Positions 17,118 to 24,789 of a stretch of DNA of 64,000 nucleotides are shown here, piece by piece. The stretch lies in assembly GCA_963740055.1 (NCBI GenBank), contig CAVUCL010000005.1, positions 930,001 through 994,000 on the forward strand, written 5' to 3'. The notes below the pieces were generated by a model. That model was not told the origin of the DNA and made no database searches. It saw only the letters and a list, made by a program, of their open reading frames with translations. This DNA comes from WHSW01 sp963740055 (GTDB lineage Bacteria; Actinomycetota; Thermoleophilia; Solirubrobacterales; 70-9). The stretch's first letter is position 1, and every line of letters starts with the position of its first letter. Position numbers and translations under genes: made by a program.

Positions 17118-17627
17118 TCAGTCGAGGTACTCGGTCACGGCGGCGACCGGCTCGCGCTCGGGCGCCGGCTTGTCCTGCACCTGGTGGCCGAGGTGGATCA
17201 GGGCGACGAAGCGCTCGCGTGCACCGATGCCGACCGCCTCGCGCCCGGCCTCGCTGCGCAGCACGTCCGGCGTGCGCCAGTAACCGACCAGTCCCCGCGC
17301 GTGAGCGGCGAGCAGGACGATGAAGACCGCGCACGCGGTCGCGTGCAGGTCCTCCTCGGCGGCGACGTCGTCGTCGGCGAGCACGCACGAGCAGACGACC
17401 AGGGTCGGCGCGCGGTCGAGCTTCGCCGCCGCCTCGGGGCCGGCCGCCCGCTTGAGCCGTTCGCGCGCCTGCGGACCGAGGACCCGAAACCGCCAGGGGT
17501 TGGTCAGGTGATGGTTGGGCGCCCAGCGCGCGAGGTCGAGGAGCTCGTCGATCGTCTCGCGCGCGACCGGCTCGCGCCCGTAGGCCTTGTGCGTGCGCCG
17601 GGTGCGGATCGCTTCCTCGACCTCCAT
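17118..17627 (-). CDS. Nitroreductase-family FMN oxidoreductase
   Basis: Small flavin reductase-like enzyme, natural substrate unknown. The 169-aa protein shows the family N-terminus VEEAIRTRRTHKAYGREPV, with Arg residues that bind FMN phosphate. The dimer-interface LLDLARWAPNHHLTNPWRFRV (residues 29-49) and the closing FVALIHLGHQVQDKPAPERE motif are also present. Length is typical of the minimal fold. It is the first gene before glpD, with 3 nt between them. In the same family a dehalogenase or F420-independent oxidase is possible. I infer only redox activity with NAD(P)H. Confidence 0.85.
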   Translation of the reverse strand: MEVEEAIRTRRTHKAYGREPVARETIDELLDLARWAPNHHLTNPWRFRVLGPQARERLKRAAGPEAAAKLDRAPTLVVCSCVLADDDVAAEEDLHATACAVFIVLLAAHARGLVGYWRTPDVLRSEAGREAVGIGARERFVALIHLGHQVQDKPAPEREPVAAVTEYLD

Positions 17628-17676
17628 CGCCCGGCTAACGGTATTCGACCCCGGATCGCGGCCGGGCCGCCCGCGC

Positions 17677-19614
17677 TCAGGGCAACCGGCGTCGATACCA
17701 GAGGAATCCGGCGCCGAGCGCCGCGGCCAGCGCGACGAGCCCGCCGATCACATACGGGGCGGCCGGGTCCTCGTCGGCGGTCGAGGCGGCGGCGGGGGTC
17801 GCCTCGACCGCGCCCGCGTCGGGAAGCGGGGCGGAGGCCGTGCCGCGCGGCTCGGCGGACCGCTCGGGCGGCTCGGCTCGGGCGCCCTCGCGCTCGGAGC
17901 CCGGCGCCCGACGCTCGCCGGCGTCGGACCCGGCGCCGCCGCCGCGCTCGCGGGCGGAGCCGCCGCTCGGCGGATCGCCGGCCGCGCCGCCTTGCCGGGC
18001 TCCCGGTGCGGCGCCCGCGCTGCCGGTCTCGCGAGCGCCGCCGGAGCCGCGGGCGTCGCGGTCGTCGCCGCCTCGCGGCGCCCGCGCGACGACGGCGAGC
18101 GGGAACGGACGGCGCTCGACCGCGGCCAGCGCCTGCGCGGTGACCCAGACCGGGCTCTGGTCGCTGGTCCGCGAATAGCGATAGTGGCCGTCACTCGCGC
18201 GCAGCCCGGCGAGGAAGCCGAGCGCGCGCTCGACCGCCGGGCCGCCGCCGCCGGCCGCGACCAGTCCCTGGAGCGCCCAGGCCGTCGATTGGGCGTTGAC
18301 CGCGCCCCCGGTCGCGAGCGCGTAGCCGCCGCCGGAGCGCTGCGCTCGGCGCAGCCAGCGGCGCCCCGCGGCGCTCGAGCGACCGCCCGAGCCGGCGGCG
18401 GCGAGAGCCTGCAGCGCCGCCCCGCTCGAATCCGGGTCGCTCGGCGCATCGGGGCGAAAGCCCCAGCCGCCGTCGGCGTTCTGGGCGCGGCGCAGCCAGC
18501 GCGCCGGTCTGCCGAGCTCGCCCGCCTCGGCTCCGGCCGAGCGCAGCGCGAGGACGAAGAACGCGGTCAGGTTGACCTGCCCGTTGACCGAGCCATCGCC
18601 GCCCCGGCGCGAGCGCAGCTCGGCGACCAGGTCGGTGCCGGCGAAGCGGCGCGAGTCGACCCCTGCCCCCTCGAGCGCCAGGATCGTGCGCTCGAGATCG
18701 CCCGGCGACTGCAGCCGGCCGACCCGCTCGCGCAGGTAGGTGACCGGGGTCTCGCCGCCCGCGCGCACGTCGAGGGGGTTGCGACCGGCGGCCTCGAGGC
18801 CGAGCATCACCCAGCCGGTCATCGCCGGGCTCGACGGGTAGGTGAGGGTGGCGCCGAAGCCCCCGTCGGCGTTCTGCGAGCGGACGAGCCAGGCGCGGGC
18901 GTCCGCGACCGCGCCGGGCTGCTTCGGCTGTGCCTCGGCCGGGGGCGACCCGGCGAGCGCTGATCCCGCGAGCGCAAGCGCCGCCAGCGCCCCCGTCGCG
19001 CCGGCCGGGCGCCAGCTGAACTCGAGCCGGGTCCGGTAGCGCGAGATCATCCGCACGAGCGCGGGCCCAGCGGCGAACGCGATCGCGAAGTTGCCGGCGG
19101 CGTGGGCGAGGTTGAACGGGATCCCGCGGGCCGAGAGCGCCAGGTAGCGGTCGAGCGACTGCTCGCCGCCGTAGCCGACCATCACCGAGAGATCGAGCAG
19201 GGCGCCGTAGGCAAGGCCGGCGAGCGCGCAGGCGAGCGCCAGGCCCCAGCGGCCGAGCCGGCGGCCACTCGCCGCCGCGAGCCCGGCGCCGGCTAGTCCG
19301 GTGAGCCCCCAGCCGGCCATCTGCCAGGCGGTCCACGGTCCCTGGCCGAGCCAGATGTTGGAGATCGGTGCGGCGAGCGCACCGACGACGAAGCCCGGCG
19401 GGCCGCCGAGCGCGTAGCCGGTCAGCATCGCGACGTCGGTGGTCGCGACGACGTTCGGCACCGGGGCGAAGACCAGCCGTCCGGCGACGGCGAGCGCCGC
19501 CAGCGCGGCGACCAGCGCGACCACGCGCGAGGGCGGGCGCGAGCGCTCGTACCACGCGAACCCACCGACGATGACCAGCGCAAGCCCGGCGAAGACGGCG
19601 AGCTGCCAGCTCAT
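17677..19614 (-). CDS. ECF transporter S component fused to an alpha/alpha-barrel (prenyltransferase-repeat) domain
   Basis: Substrate-binding membrane subunit of the B12-regulated ECF transporter in this operon. Residues 1-215 are an S-component fold of about six helices, with FAPVPNVVATTDVAML and SNIWLGQGPWTAWQMAGWG motifs. Residues 235-500 carry squalene-cyclase/prenyltransferase-type repeats (SQNADGGFG, AQNADGGWGF, SDGHYRYS), expected to form an alpha6/alpha6 barrel outside the cell. A low-complexity Gly/Ala/Arg/Glu linker (515-615) and a C-terminal membrane helix with an RRR end follow. The same barrel fold forms the B12-binding alpha domain of intrinsic factor and transcobalamin, so I infer it captures cobalamin or a precursor. 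Start ATG 19614 overlaps the ATPase stop. Confidence 0.8.
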   Translation of the reverse strand: MSWQLAVFAGLALVIVGGFAWYERSRPPSRVVALVAALAALAVAGRLVFAPVPNVVATTDVAMLTGYALGGPPGFVVGALAAPISNIWLGQGPWTAWQMAGWGLTGLAGAGLAAASGRRLGRWGLALACALAGLAYGALLDLSVMVGYGGEQSLDRYLALSARGIPFNLAHAAGNFAIAFAAGPALVRMISRYRTRLEFSWRPAGATGALAALALAGSALAGSPPAEAQPKQPGAVADARAWLVRSQNADGGFGATLTYPSSPAMTGWVMLGLEAAGRNPLDVRAGGETPVTYLRERVGRLQSPGDLERTILALEGAGVDSRRFAGTDLVAELRSRRGGDGSVNGQVNLTAFFVLALRSAGAEAGELGRPARWLRRAQNADGGWGFRPDAPSDPDSSGAALQALAAAGSGGRSSAAGRRWLRRAQRSGGGYALATGGAVNAQSTAWALQGLVAAGGGGPAVERALGFLAGLRASDGHYRYSRTSDQSPVWVTAQALAAVERRPFPLAVVARAPRGGDDRDARGSGGARETGSAGAAPGARQGGAAGDPPSGGSARERGGGAGSDAGERRAPGSEREGARAEPPERSAEPRGTASAPLPDAGAVEATPAAASTADEDPAAPYVIGGLVALAAALGAGFLWYRRRLP

Positions 19615-21282
19615 CGCGCCACCGCCCGGTGCGGGCTCGCCGCGGCGGCGAGCGCGCGCGCTCCCGACTCGGGGGTGATCGCGCACTCGGCGCCGAGGAT
19701 GCGGGCGACCTCGGTGGCGAAGTACCAGCCGCCGGCGAGGACCTCGCCCGCGTGGCCGTCGGCGATCAGCTCGCCGTCGCCGAGCAGGACCACGCGGGCG
19801 GCGAAGCGGGCGGCGAACTCGACGTCGTGGGTGGCGACGAGCACCGCGGAGCCGGCGGCGGCGAGCTCGTCGAGCCAGCGCGATCAGCGCCGCCTTGCGA
19901 GCGCCGTCCATGCCGCGCGTGGGCTCGTCGAGGCAGACGAGACCGGGAGGCTCGCCCCGCTCGCGGCCGGCGATCACGATCGCGAGCGCGAGCCGCTCGC
20001 GCTCGCCGCCGGAGAGGTCGCGCGGGTCCGCGTCCGCGGCCCACTCGAGGCCGACCGCGGCGAGCGCCGCGGTGCCGGTCGCCCCCGGAAGCTCGTCGCC
20101 GACCCGCTCGCGCAGGAACAGGTCGCCGGGACTCTGCGGCAACAGTGCGCAGCCGCGCGGGCTCTCGATCGCGCCACGAGCGGGCTCGAGCAGCCCGGCG
20201 GCGGCCCTCAACAGGGTGCTCTTGCCGGCCCCGTTGCGGCCCATGAGAGCGATCCGTTCGCCCGGCTCGAGGTCGAGCTCGACCCCGCGCAGCACGTCCC
20301 GCGGCCCCCCGCCCGGATCGAGCTCGACCCACAGGTCCCGCACCGCCAGCGCCGTCCCTGCCCCGCCCCGCCGTCTCGACCGCCATCCCTTGCGGTCTGC
20401 GGTCTGCGGCCGGCGGTCTCTCCTCTCCCCGCTCCCGGCTCCCTGCTCCACCCCCATCCCCCGCCGTCGCAGCTCCGCCCGCGCCTGCTTCACCCCGACC
20501 GGCAGCGGTCGCAACCCGGCGAGCGAGAACAGGCGCGCCGCTGGGGTCGCCAGCGCCGGGTCGGCGTCCAGCGCCCACTCGCCGAACTCCTCCGGGCGCC
20601 CGTCGAGGGCGATCCGGCCGCGGTCGAGCGCCAGCACGCGGTCGGCGGCGCCGAGGCAGCGCTCGATCCGGTGCTCGGCGACGATCACGCCCATCCCCCA
20701 CTCCTCGTTCAACCGTCGCAGGAGGCCGATCAGCTCGTCCCCGGCGACCGGGTCGAGCTGCGAGGCCGGCTCGTCGAGCAGGATCAGCCGCGGGCGCAGC
20801 ACCAGCGCCGCGGCGAGCGCGACCCGCTGCAGCTCGCCGCCCGAGAGTGTGTCGGTCGCGCGGTCGATCAGATGCGGGATCGCGAGCGCGAGCGTCACCT
20901 CCTCGACCGCGCGGGCTCGCGACGCCGCGGGCTCGCCGCGCAGCTCGAGCGGCAGCTCGAGCTCGGCCCGCACGGTGGCGGAGATCACCTGCGCCTCGGG
21001 CTCCTGTCCGACGACGCCGACGATCCCGCCGAGCTCCGCCGGCCCGTGCTCGCGCAGGTCGAGTCCGCAGATCCGCAGCGCCCCGCTGACCTCGCCGCCG
21101 TGGTAGTGGGGAACGAGCCCGCAGCAAGCACGAAGCAGGGTCGACTTGCCCGACCCCGAGCGGCCGGCGAGCACCGCCAGCTCGCCCTCGGCCAGCTCGA
21201 GGTCGACGCCCTCGAGCGCCGCCGAGTCCGCGCCCGGGTAGCGGTAGGTGAAGCCGGAGAGCTCGACCAGGGGCTCAGCCAT
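19611..21282 (-). CDS. ECF transporter double ATPase (EcfA1-EcfA2 fusion), frameshifted in second domain
   Basis: Energises the ECF transporter. Domain 1 (residues 1-250) is complete: Walker A GRSGSGKST, LSGGELQRVALAAAL, Walker B LILLDEPASQLD and a switch His in IVAEHR. Domain 2 has Walker A GRNGAGKST, LSGGERERLALAIV and LVCLDEPTRGMD. The frame is then lost: at 19878 one extra base separates ALIA from WLDELAAAGS, and the H-switch VATHDVEF and the C-terminus lie in another frame, ending at 19611. A single-base assembly error is the simplest reading, a true lesion the alternative. The interdomain linker is purine-rich and irregular. It overlaps EcfT by 8 nt. Confidence 0.8.
20392..20419 (+). 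repeat. Short imperfect tandem repeat of gcggtct
   Basis: Four 7-nt units (the third degenerate) lie inside the coding region for the linker between the two ATPase domains. The surrounding about 100 nt are pyrimidine-rich on this strand, unlike the flanking coding sequence. Confidence 0.5.
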
Positions 21283-22177
21283 CACGTCCCCTCCCCGCGC
21301 CCCGCGTCGAAGCGAGCCCCGCGTACGGGGCGGCGGCGAGCAGGGGCAGTGCGAGCGCCAGCGCGAGCACGCCCGCGTCCGCGTCGACGGCAACCGCGGG
21401 ATAGGCCTCGAAGCCGGCCCCGCCCGCGATTCGCGCCCCGAGCGCGAGCGCGAGGATCGTGCCCCCGGCGGCGGCGAAGCGCCACGAGTGTCGCGACCCG
21501 CGCCGGCGCGATCCGGTCCGCGGCGCGCCGCGCGCGTAGCCGCGCAGCTCGAGCGCCGCGGCGACGTCGACCGCGCGGTCGAGCGCCCCGGCGACCAGGC
21601 GCCTGGCGATCACCGCCCGTCCGGCCGGCGCCGCCGCCGGTCCACGCAGGGCGGCGGCCTCGCTGAGTCGCGAGTGGTCGGCGGCGGCGAGCGGCACCAG
21701 GCGGGTGATCAGGGTCGCGGTGAGCGCCGAGTGGCGCGCGAGCGGGCGCAGGAGCCTCAGCATCCGATCGGGGTCGACGCAGGTCGAGTGCACCGCGAAG
21801 ACGCAGAACACGACCGCGATCCGCAGCGACAGCACGGCGCCCTCGGCGAGCGCCTCGGCGCTGACGTCGATCCGGCCGAGCAGCGGCAGCTCGCCGCCGC
21901 GCACGAGGATCGTGTCGCCGCGCTGCGAGGCGACGCCGTTGACGACGATCACGATCACCGCCAGCGTCGCCCCCCAGCGCGCCGCGGTCCACAGGGCCCG
22001 TCCGGCGCCGGCGAGCAGCCCGGCGACGACCGTCGCCGCGGCGCAGCCGGCGAGCACGATCGGGTTCGAGAACGCGAACGCGACCGCGGCGATCGCGCCG
22101 AGGTAGATCGAGGCGGCGACCGCGCTCGCCTCGGCGAGCGGGCCTCGACCAGGCACGTAGGCGAGCGCCGACCTCAA
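21275..22177 (-). CDS. ECF transporter transmembrane component T (EcfT/CbiQ family)
   Basis: Scaffold membrane subunit linking the S component to the two ATPase domains. The 300-aa protein has hydrophobic helices at about residues 20-75 and 85-105. The cytoplasmic coupling region contains LRLLRPLARHSALTATLITRLVPL and the EcfT coupling-helix signature EAAALRG near 174, followed by ALELRGYARG near 213. C-terminal helices complete it. TTG 22177 is the start: it encodes MRSALAYVPGRGPLAE and overlaps the upstream stop as TTGA. It is between the DUF4430 lipoprotein and the ATPase in the riboswitch operon. Confidence 0.82.
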   Translation of the reverse strand: MRSALAYVPGRGPLAEASAVAASIYLGAIAAVAFAFSNPIVLAGCAAATVVAGLLAGAGRALWTAARWGATLAVIVIVVNGVASQRGDTILVRGGELPLLGRIDVSAEALAEGAVLSLRIAVVFCVFAVHSTCVDPDRMLRLLRPLARHSALTATLITRLVPLAAADHSRLSEAAALRGPAAAPAGRAVIARRLVAGALDRAVDVAAALELRGYARGAPRTGSRRRGSRHSWRFAAAGGTILALALGARIAGGAGFEAYPAVAVDADAGVLALALALPLLAAAPYAGLASTRGAGRGRDG

Positions 22178-23112
22178 TCCTCGACCTGCTTCGCGGGCAG
22201 GGGCAGGTCGACCTCGTCGGAGGCGAAGAGCGCGTAGCGCTGGGCGAGGTCGCCGCCGCCGAGCGCCGCCGCGGCCTGCTCGACCCCGGCGGCGTCGACC
22301 CCGGTCACGACCCAGGTCGGCGGACGATCGCCGCGGCGCACGGCTGCGAGCAGGCCGGCGCCGGAGTCGTCCTCGCGCACCCGCTCGGCGGCGGGGTCGA
22401 GCGCGAGCAAACGAAAGCCGGAGCGAAAGCGCTCGAAGCGGGCGAAGACGCCGCTGGTCGCGGGCCCGCGCTCGATCTGCGCCGCGTCCGGGTCGAGGCG
22501 CAGGCGCCGCCACGGGCCGACCAGCACCCGCGGTCCCCCATCGCCGCCGGCCTCGGCGAGCTCGGCGCCTGCCGAGTCGAGCGCTTCGCCGACCCGCTCG
22601 CAAGCTTCACCGCCGCCCAGGCACTCGAGCGCCACCGGCTCGCGGTCGTCGTCGGGCACGCCCGCCTGCGCGAACGGCTCCGGCCAGGAGCCGATCACCG
22701 CCGGGGTGCGCAGGGCGTCGGTCCAGTCGCGGTAGTCCCACCAGATCCGGTCGCCGCCGCGGACCGCGACCTCCGCCGACCCGCGGTCGGCCTCGATCCC
22801 GTTGACGAAGAAGAACCAGTCGTGGCTGCGCCCGGCGGCGACGTCGCCCTCGATCCCGTCGATCGACTGCACGAAGCCGCCGCCATAGCGGGTCGTGATC
22901 TCGGCCTCGCGGTCGAGGAAGCGGATCACGGTCTCGGACTCGGCCGGATCGGTGGCGCTCGCCTCGAGCAGGGTCTCGGCGCCGTAGGAGCGGGTGACCG
23001 TCAGCGTCGCCTCGCCCTCGCTCGACTCGCCCGGCCCGAGCCCGCAGCCCGCGGCGAAGCCGGCGACGGCGATCGCCGCCAGCAACGCCGCGGGTGCCCT
23101 CCGCGGGCTCAT
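22174..23112 (-). CDS. DUF4430 (transcobalamin C-terminal-like) lipoprotein
   Basis: Predicted surface lipoprotein: signal peptide with lipobox AGFAAGC, lipidated Cys at about residue 23. Residues 35-135 match the DUF4430 pattern, with GGGFVQSIDGIEG, the hallmark WFFFVNGIEADRGSAEVAV and GDRIWWDYRDW. This domain is the one found at the C-terminus of animal transcobalamin and intrinsic factor, where it caps B12. The remaining about 175 residues are of unknown fold. It is encoded 4 nt downstream of another DUF4430 gene and coupled to EcfT by TTGA, under a cobalamin riboswitch. I infer a B12-capturing partner of the ECF transporter. Confidence 0.8.
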   Translation of the reverse strand: MSPRRAPAALLAAIAVAGFAAGCGLGPGESSEGEATLTVTRSYGAETLLEASATDPAESETVIRFLDREAEITTRYGGGFVQSIDGIEGDVAAGRSHDWFFFVNGIEADRGSAEVAVRGGDRIWWDYRDWTDALRTPAVIGSWPEPFAQAGVPDDDREPVALECLGGGEACERVGEALDSAGAELAEAGGDGGPRVLVGPWRRLRLDPDAAQIERGPATSGVFARFERFRSGFRLLALDPAAERVREDDSGAGLLAAVRRGDRPPTWVVTGVDAAGVEQAAAALGGGDLAQRYALFASDEVDLPLPAKQVED

Positions 23113-23116
23113 CGGC

Positions 23117-24136
23117 TCAGCGCCCGCGCGTCCGCTCGCAGTCGCGCTTGATCTTGTCGTCGTCGTCCGAGCGCTTGACCAACACCCGGTCGCGGCCGGG
23201 GCCACAGCTGACCCGGTCGGGTCCGCCGCCGCGGATGTCGATCCGGTCGGCTCCGCCGCGGCCTCGGATCACGTCGGCTCCGCGGGTGCCCTTGATCCGG
23301 TCCGCCTCGGCGCGGCCGAGGATCTTCTCCCCGGCGACCGCCGGGCAGTCGGCGAGCGCCTCGCCGAGGCAGACGCGCTCGGTCGCCGAGGGGATGTCGG
23401 CGCCGCGACTGGCGGTGAGCCGGAGCTTGCGCGCGTCGGGGGTCGCGATCGTCGCGGTCCCGTCGGCGCCGGTGGTCGCCGGCGCCGGAGCTCCGGCGAT
23501 CGCCGCGCCCGCGGCGGGGCGGCTCTCGCACGTGGTCTCGAACGTCTCCGGGTCGGTGGTACAGGCGTGCTCGAGCACGGTCACGGTGAGCTGCGATCCG
23601 CGCTCGGCCCGTGCGGGCGCGAGCAGCTCGAGCTCGGCGGGGTTGGGCTCCGGGAAGCTGTCCGGGGCGAGGTAGATCAGGAGCTCGTCGCCGTTGGCGA
23701 TCGGCTCCTGGTCGGCGCCGACCGCGAGCTCGGTGTGGTTTCGCTTCAGGTACCAGAAGGTGCCCTCCTGGTCGTCGACACCGCCGATCGCGCAGATCGC
23801 GAGCCCGAACCCGAACTCGTCGGTGATCGAGAGCGGGCGCAGCCCGGGTCGTGCCTCGGCCCCGGCCGCGAGCAGGCTGAGCGCGGTCGGGGTCGGGAAC
23901 TCATACGAGGCGCCGCTGCCGCCGGCGCCGCCGAAGTTGCAGTCGGCGGCGGGGTCGGTGCGCACCCGTTCGGGGCCGACCACGTAGGTCGTGCCCGGGT
24001 CGAGCACCTCGGTCGGCGTCAGCACGCGCAGCTCGGCGCGCACGGTCTTCGCGCTCGCGGCCGCCGGGACGAGCGCGAGCAGGAGCAGGGCGCAGAGCGC
24101 GGTGAGCGCAGAGCGCCAGGAGATACGTTCGGTCAT
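23117..24136 (-). CDS. Secreted DUF4430-like protein with C-terminal RTX-type repeats
   Basis: First gene behind the cobalamin riboswitch. It has a signal peptide (residues 1-28, ending AAASAKT). A beta-rich domain carries a DUF4430-like core (DDQEGTFWYLKRNHTEL and DGDELLIYLAPD-like NGDELLIYLAPD near 175). A carboxypeptidase-regulatory/Ig-like segment follows (GADGTATIATPDARKLRLTA). The C-terminus has glycine/aspartate repeats (RGADVIRGRGGADRIDIRGG, DRVSCGPGRDRV) like calcium-binding nonapeptide repeats used for surface anchoring. Cys pairs suggest disulfides. Together with the neighbouring lipoprotein it supplies two extracellular cobalamin-cap-like domains. Substrate binding is inferred, not shown. 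Confidence 0.75.
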   Translation of the reverse strand: MTERISWRSALTALCALLLLALVPAAASAKTVRAELRVLTPTEVLDPGTTYVVGPERVRTDPAADCNFGGAGGSGASYEFPTPTALSLLAAGAEARPGLRPLSITDEFGFGLAICAIGGVDDQEGTFWYLKRNHTELAVGADQEPIANGDELLIYLAPDSFPEPNPAELELLAPARAERGSQLTVTVLEHACTTDPETFETTCESRPAAGAAIAGAPAPATTGADGTATIATPDARKLRLTASRGADIPSATERVCLGEALADCPAVAGEKILGRAEADRIKGTRGADVIRGRGGADRIDIRGGGPDRVSCGPGRDRVLVKRSDDDDKIKRDCERTRGR

Positions 24137-24164
24137 CGGAGCCACCCTTCCTCGAGGGACGTGT

Positions 24165-24341
24165 TGGCTGGCCGGGGACAGGTCTCCTGGCTTCCGGGCC
24201 CCCGTCGCGCCTTCCCGAGGCGCCGATGGCGGCCTCAGTGGCTCTTCAGTCGTGCGACGTACTTCGCGCCCGGTCACAGTGGCGGGACCGCGCCGGTTTC
24301 TCACCGGACTTCCCTTGACCACCGGCCGTGGTTTTCGTTGC
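24165..24341 (-). ncRNA. Cobalamin (AdoCbl) riboswitch
   Basis: Minus-strand leader of the ECF operon. It contains the conserved blocks of the B12 riboswitch in order: GGGAAGTCCGGTGAGAAACC, then GGTCCCGCCACTGTGACC (core GCCACTG), a second GCCACTGAG arm, and the 3' block AGCCAGGAGACCTG. The aptamer ends about 30 nt before the ATG of the first gene, whose SD-like GAGGAAGG would be accessible only in one conformer. High B12 is therefore expected to switch the operon off. The 230-nt gap between 24137 and 24366 is fully explained by this leader and its promoter. Confidence 0.93.
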
Positions 24342-24347
24342 CGGCCG

Positions 24348-24353
24348 AGTCTA
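24348..24353 (-). promoter_or_regulatory. -10 element TAGACT driving the riboswitch operon
   Basis: TAGACT on the minus strand lies 7 nt before the predicted 5' end of the riboswitch RNA (about 24341). The leader would be about 205 nt long. Confidence 0.5.
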
Positions 24354-24366
24354 ACCGGGCCCGGAG

Positions 24367-24756
24367 CTAGTTGCTCGTGCGCTCCTCGACCTTGCTGCGC
24401 AGCTGCTCGACCACCTCGGGCATCGCCTGCTTCATCCGCGAGAGCTCCCAGTGCTCGATCTTGATCAGGCGCACGGGGGACGTAGCGGTCACGGTCGCCG
24501 AGCGCGCCTGCTTCTCGAGCAGGCCCTGCTCGCCGAAGACGTCGCCGGGGCCGAGGTCGGCGACGTGCTCGCCCTCGCGCTCGACCCTCACCGTGCCGTC
24601 CTCGATCACGTAGAAGTCGTTCGAGAAGCCGCCCTCGCGGATGATCACCTTGCCCTCGACCGCGGACTCGAGCGAGGCGAAGGTGGCAACCTTCGAGAGC
24701 GCCTCCTCGGGCACGTCGGCGAACAGGGGGGTGTTCTTGAGCGCGCTTACGTCCAC
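24367..24756 (-). CDS. Stand-alone cyclic-nucleotide-binding (CRP-like sensor) domain protein
   Basis: 129-aa protein consisting of one cNMP-binding beta-roll with no DNA-binding or catalytic domain. Features are FADVPEEALSKVATFASLES, YVIEDGTVRVEREG and the phosphate-binding cassette region GPGDVFGEQGLLEKQARSAT near residue 70. The cassette keeps Glu and the Arg-Ser-Ala-Thr motif. A GTG start at 24756 is preceded by a strong SD GGAGGAG and a -10-like TAGGTT further up, so unlike many neighbours it is leadered. It may sense cAMP and act through a partner protein; none is evident. Its stop lies 14 nt from the riboswitch promoter. Confidence 0.82.
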   Translation of the reverse strand: MDVSALKNTPLFADVPEEALSKVATFASLESAVEGKVIIREGGFSNDFYVIEDGTVRVEREGEHVADLGPGDVFGEQGLLEKQARSATVTATSPVRLIKIEHWELSRMKQAMPEVVEQLRSKVEERTSN

Positions 24757-24789
24757 AGGTCTCCTCCGCTCGGGGTTGGCGCCGAGAAC

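Noticed and set aside
17677..19614. Squalene-hopene cyclase or prenyltransferase enzyme
   Set aside because: The repeats are present, but I see no DxDD-type catalytic motif in the barrel, and the S-component fusion plus B12 riboswitch point to binding instead.
23117..23330. RTX toxin
   Set aside because: Only a few Gly/Asp repeats at the C-terminus of a small secreted protein; no toxin domain or type I secretion genes.
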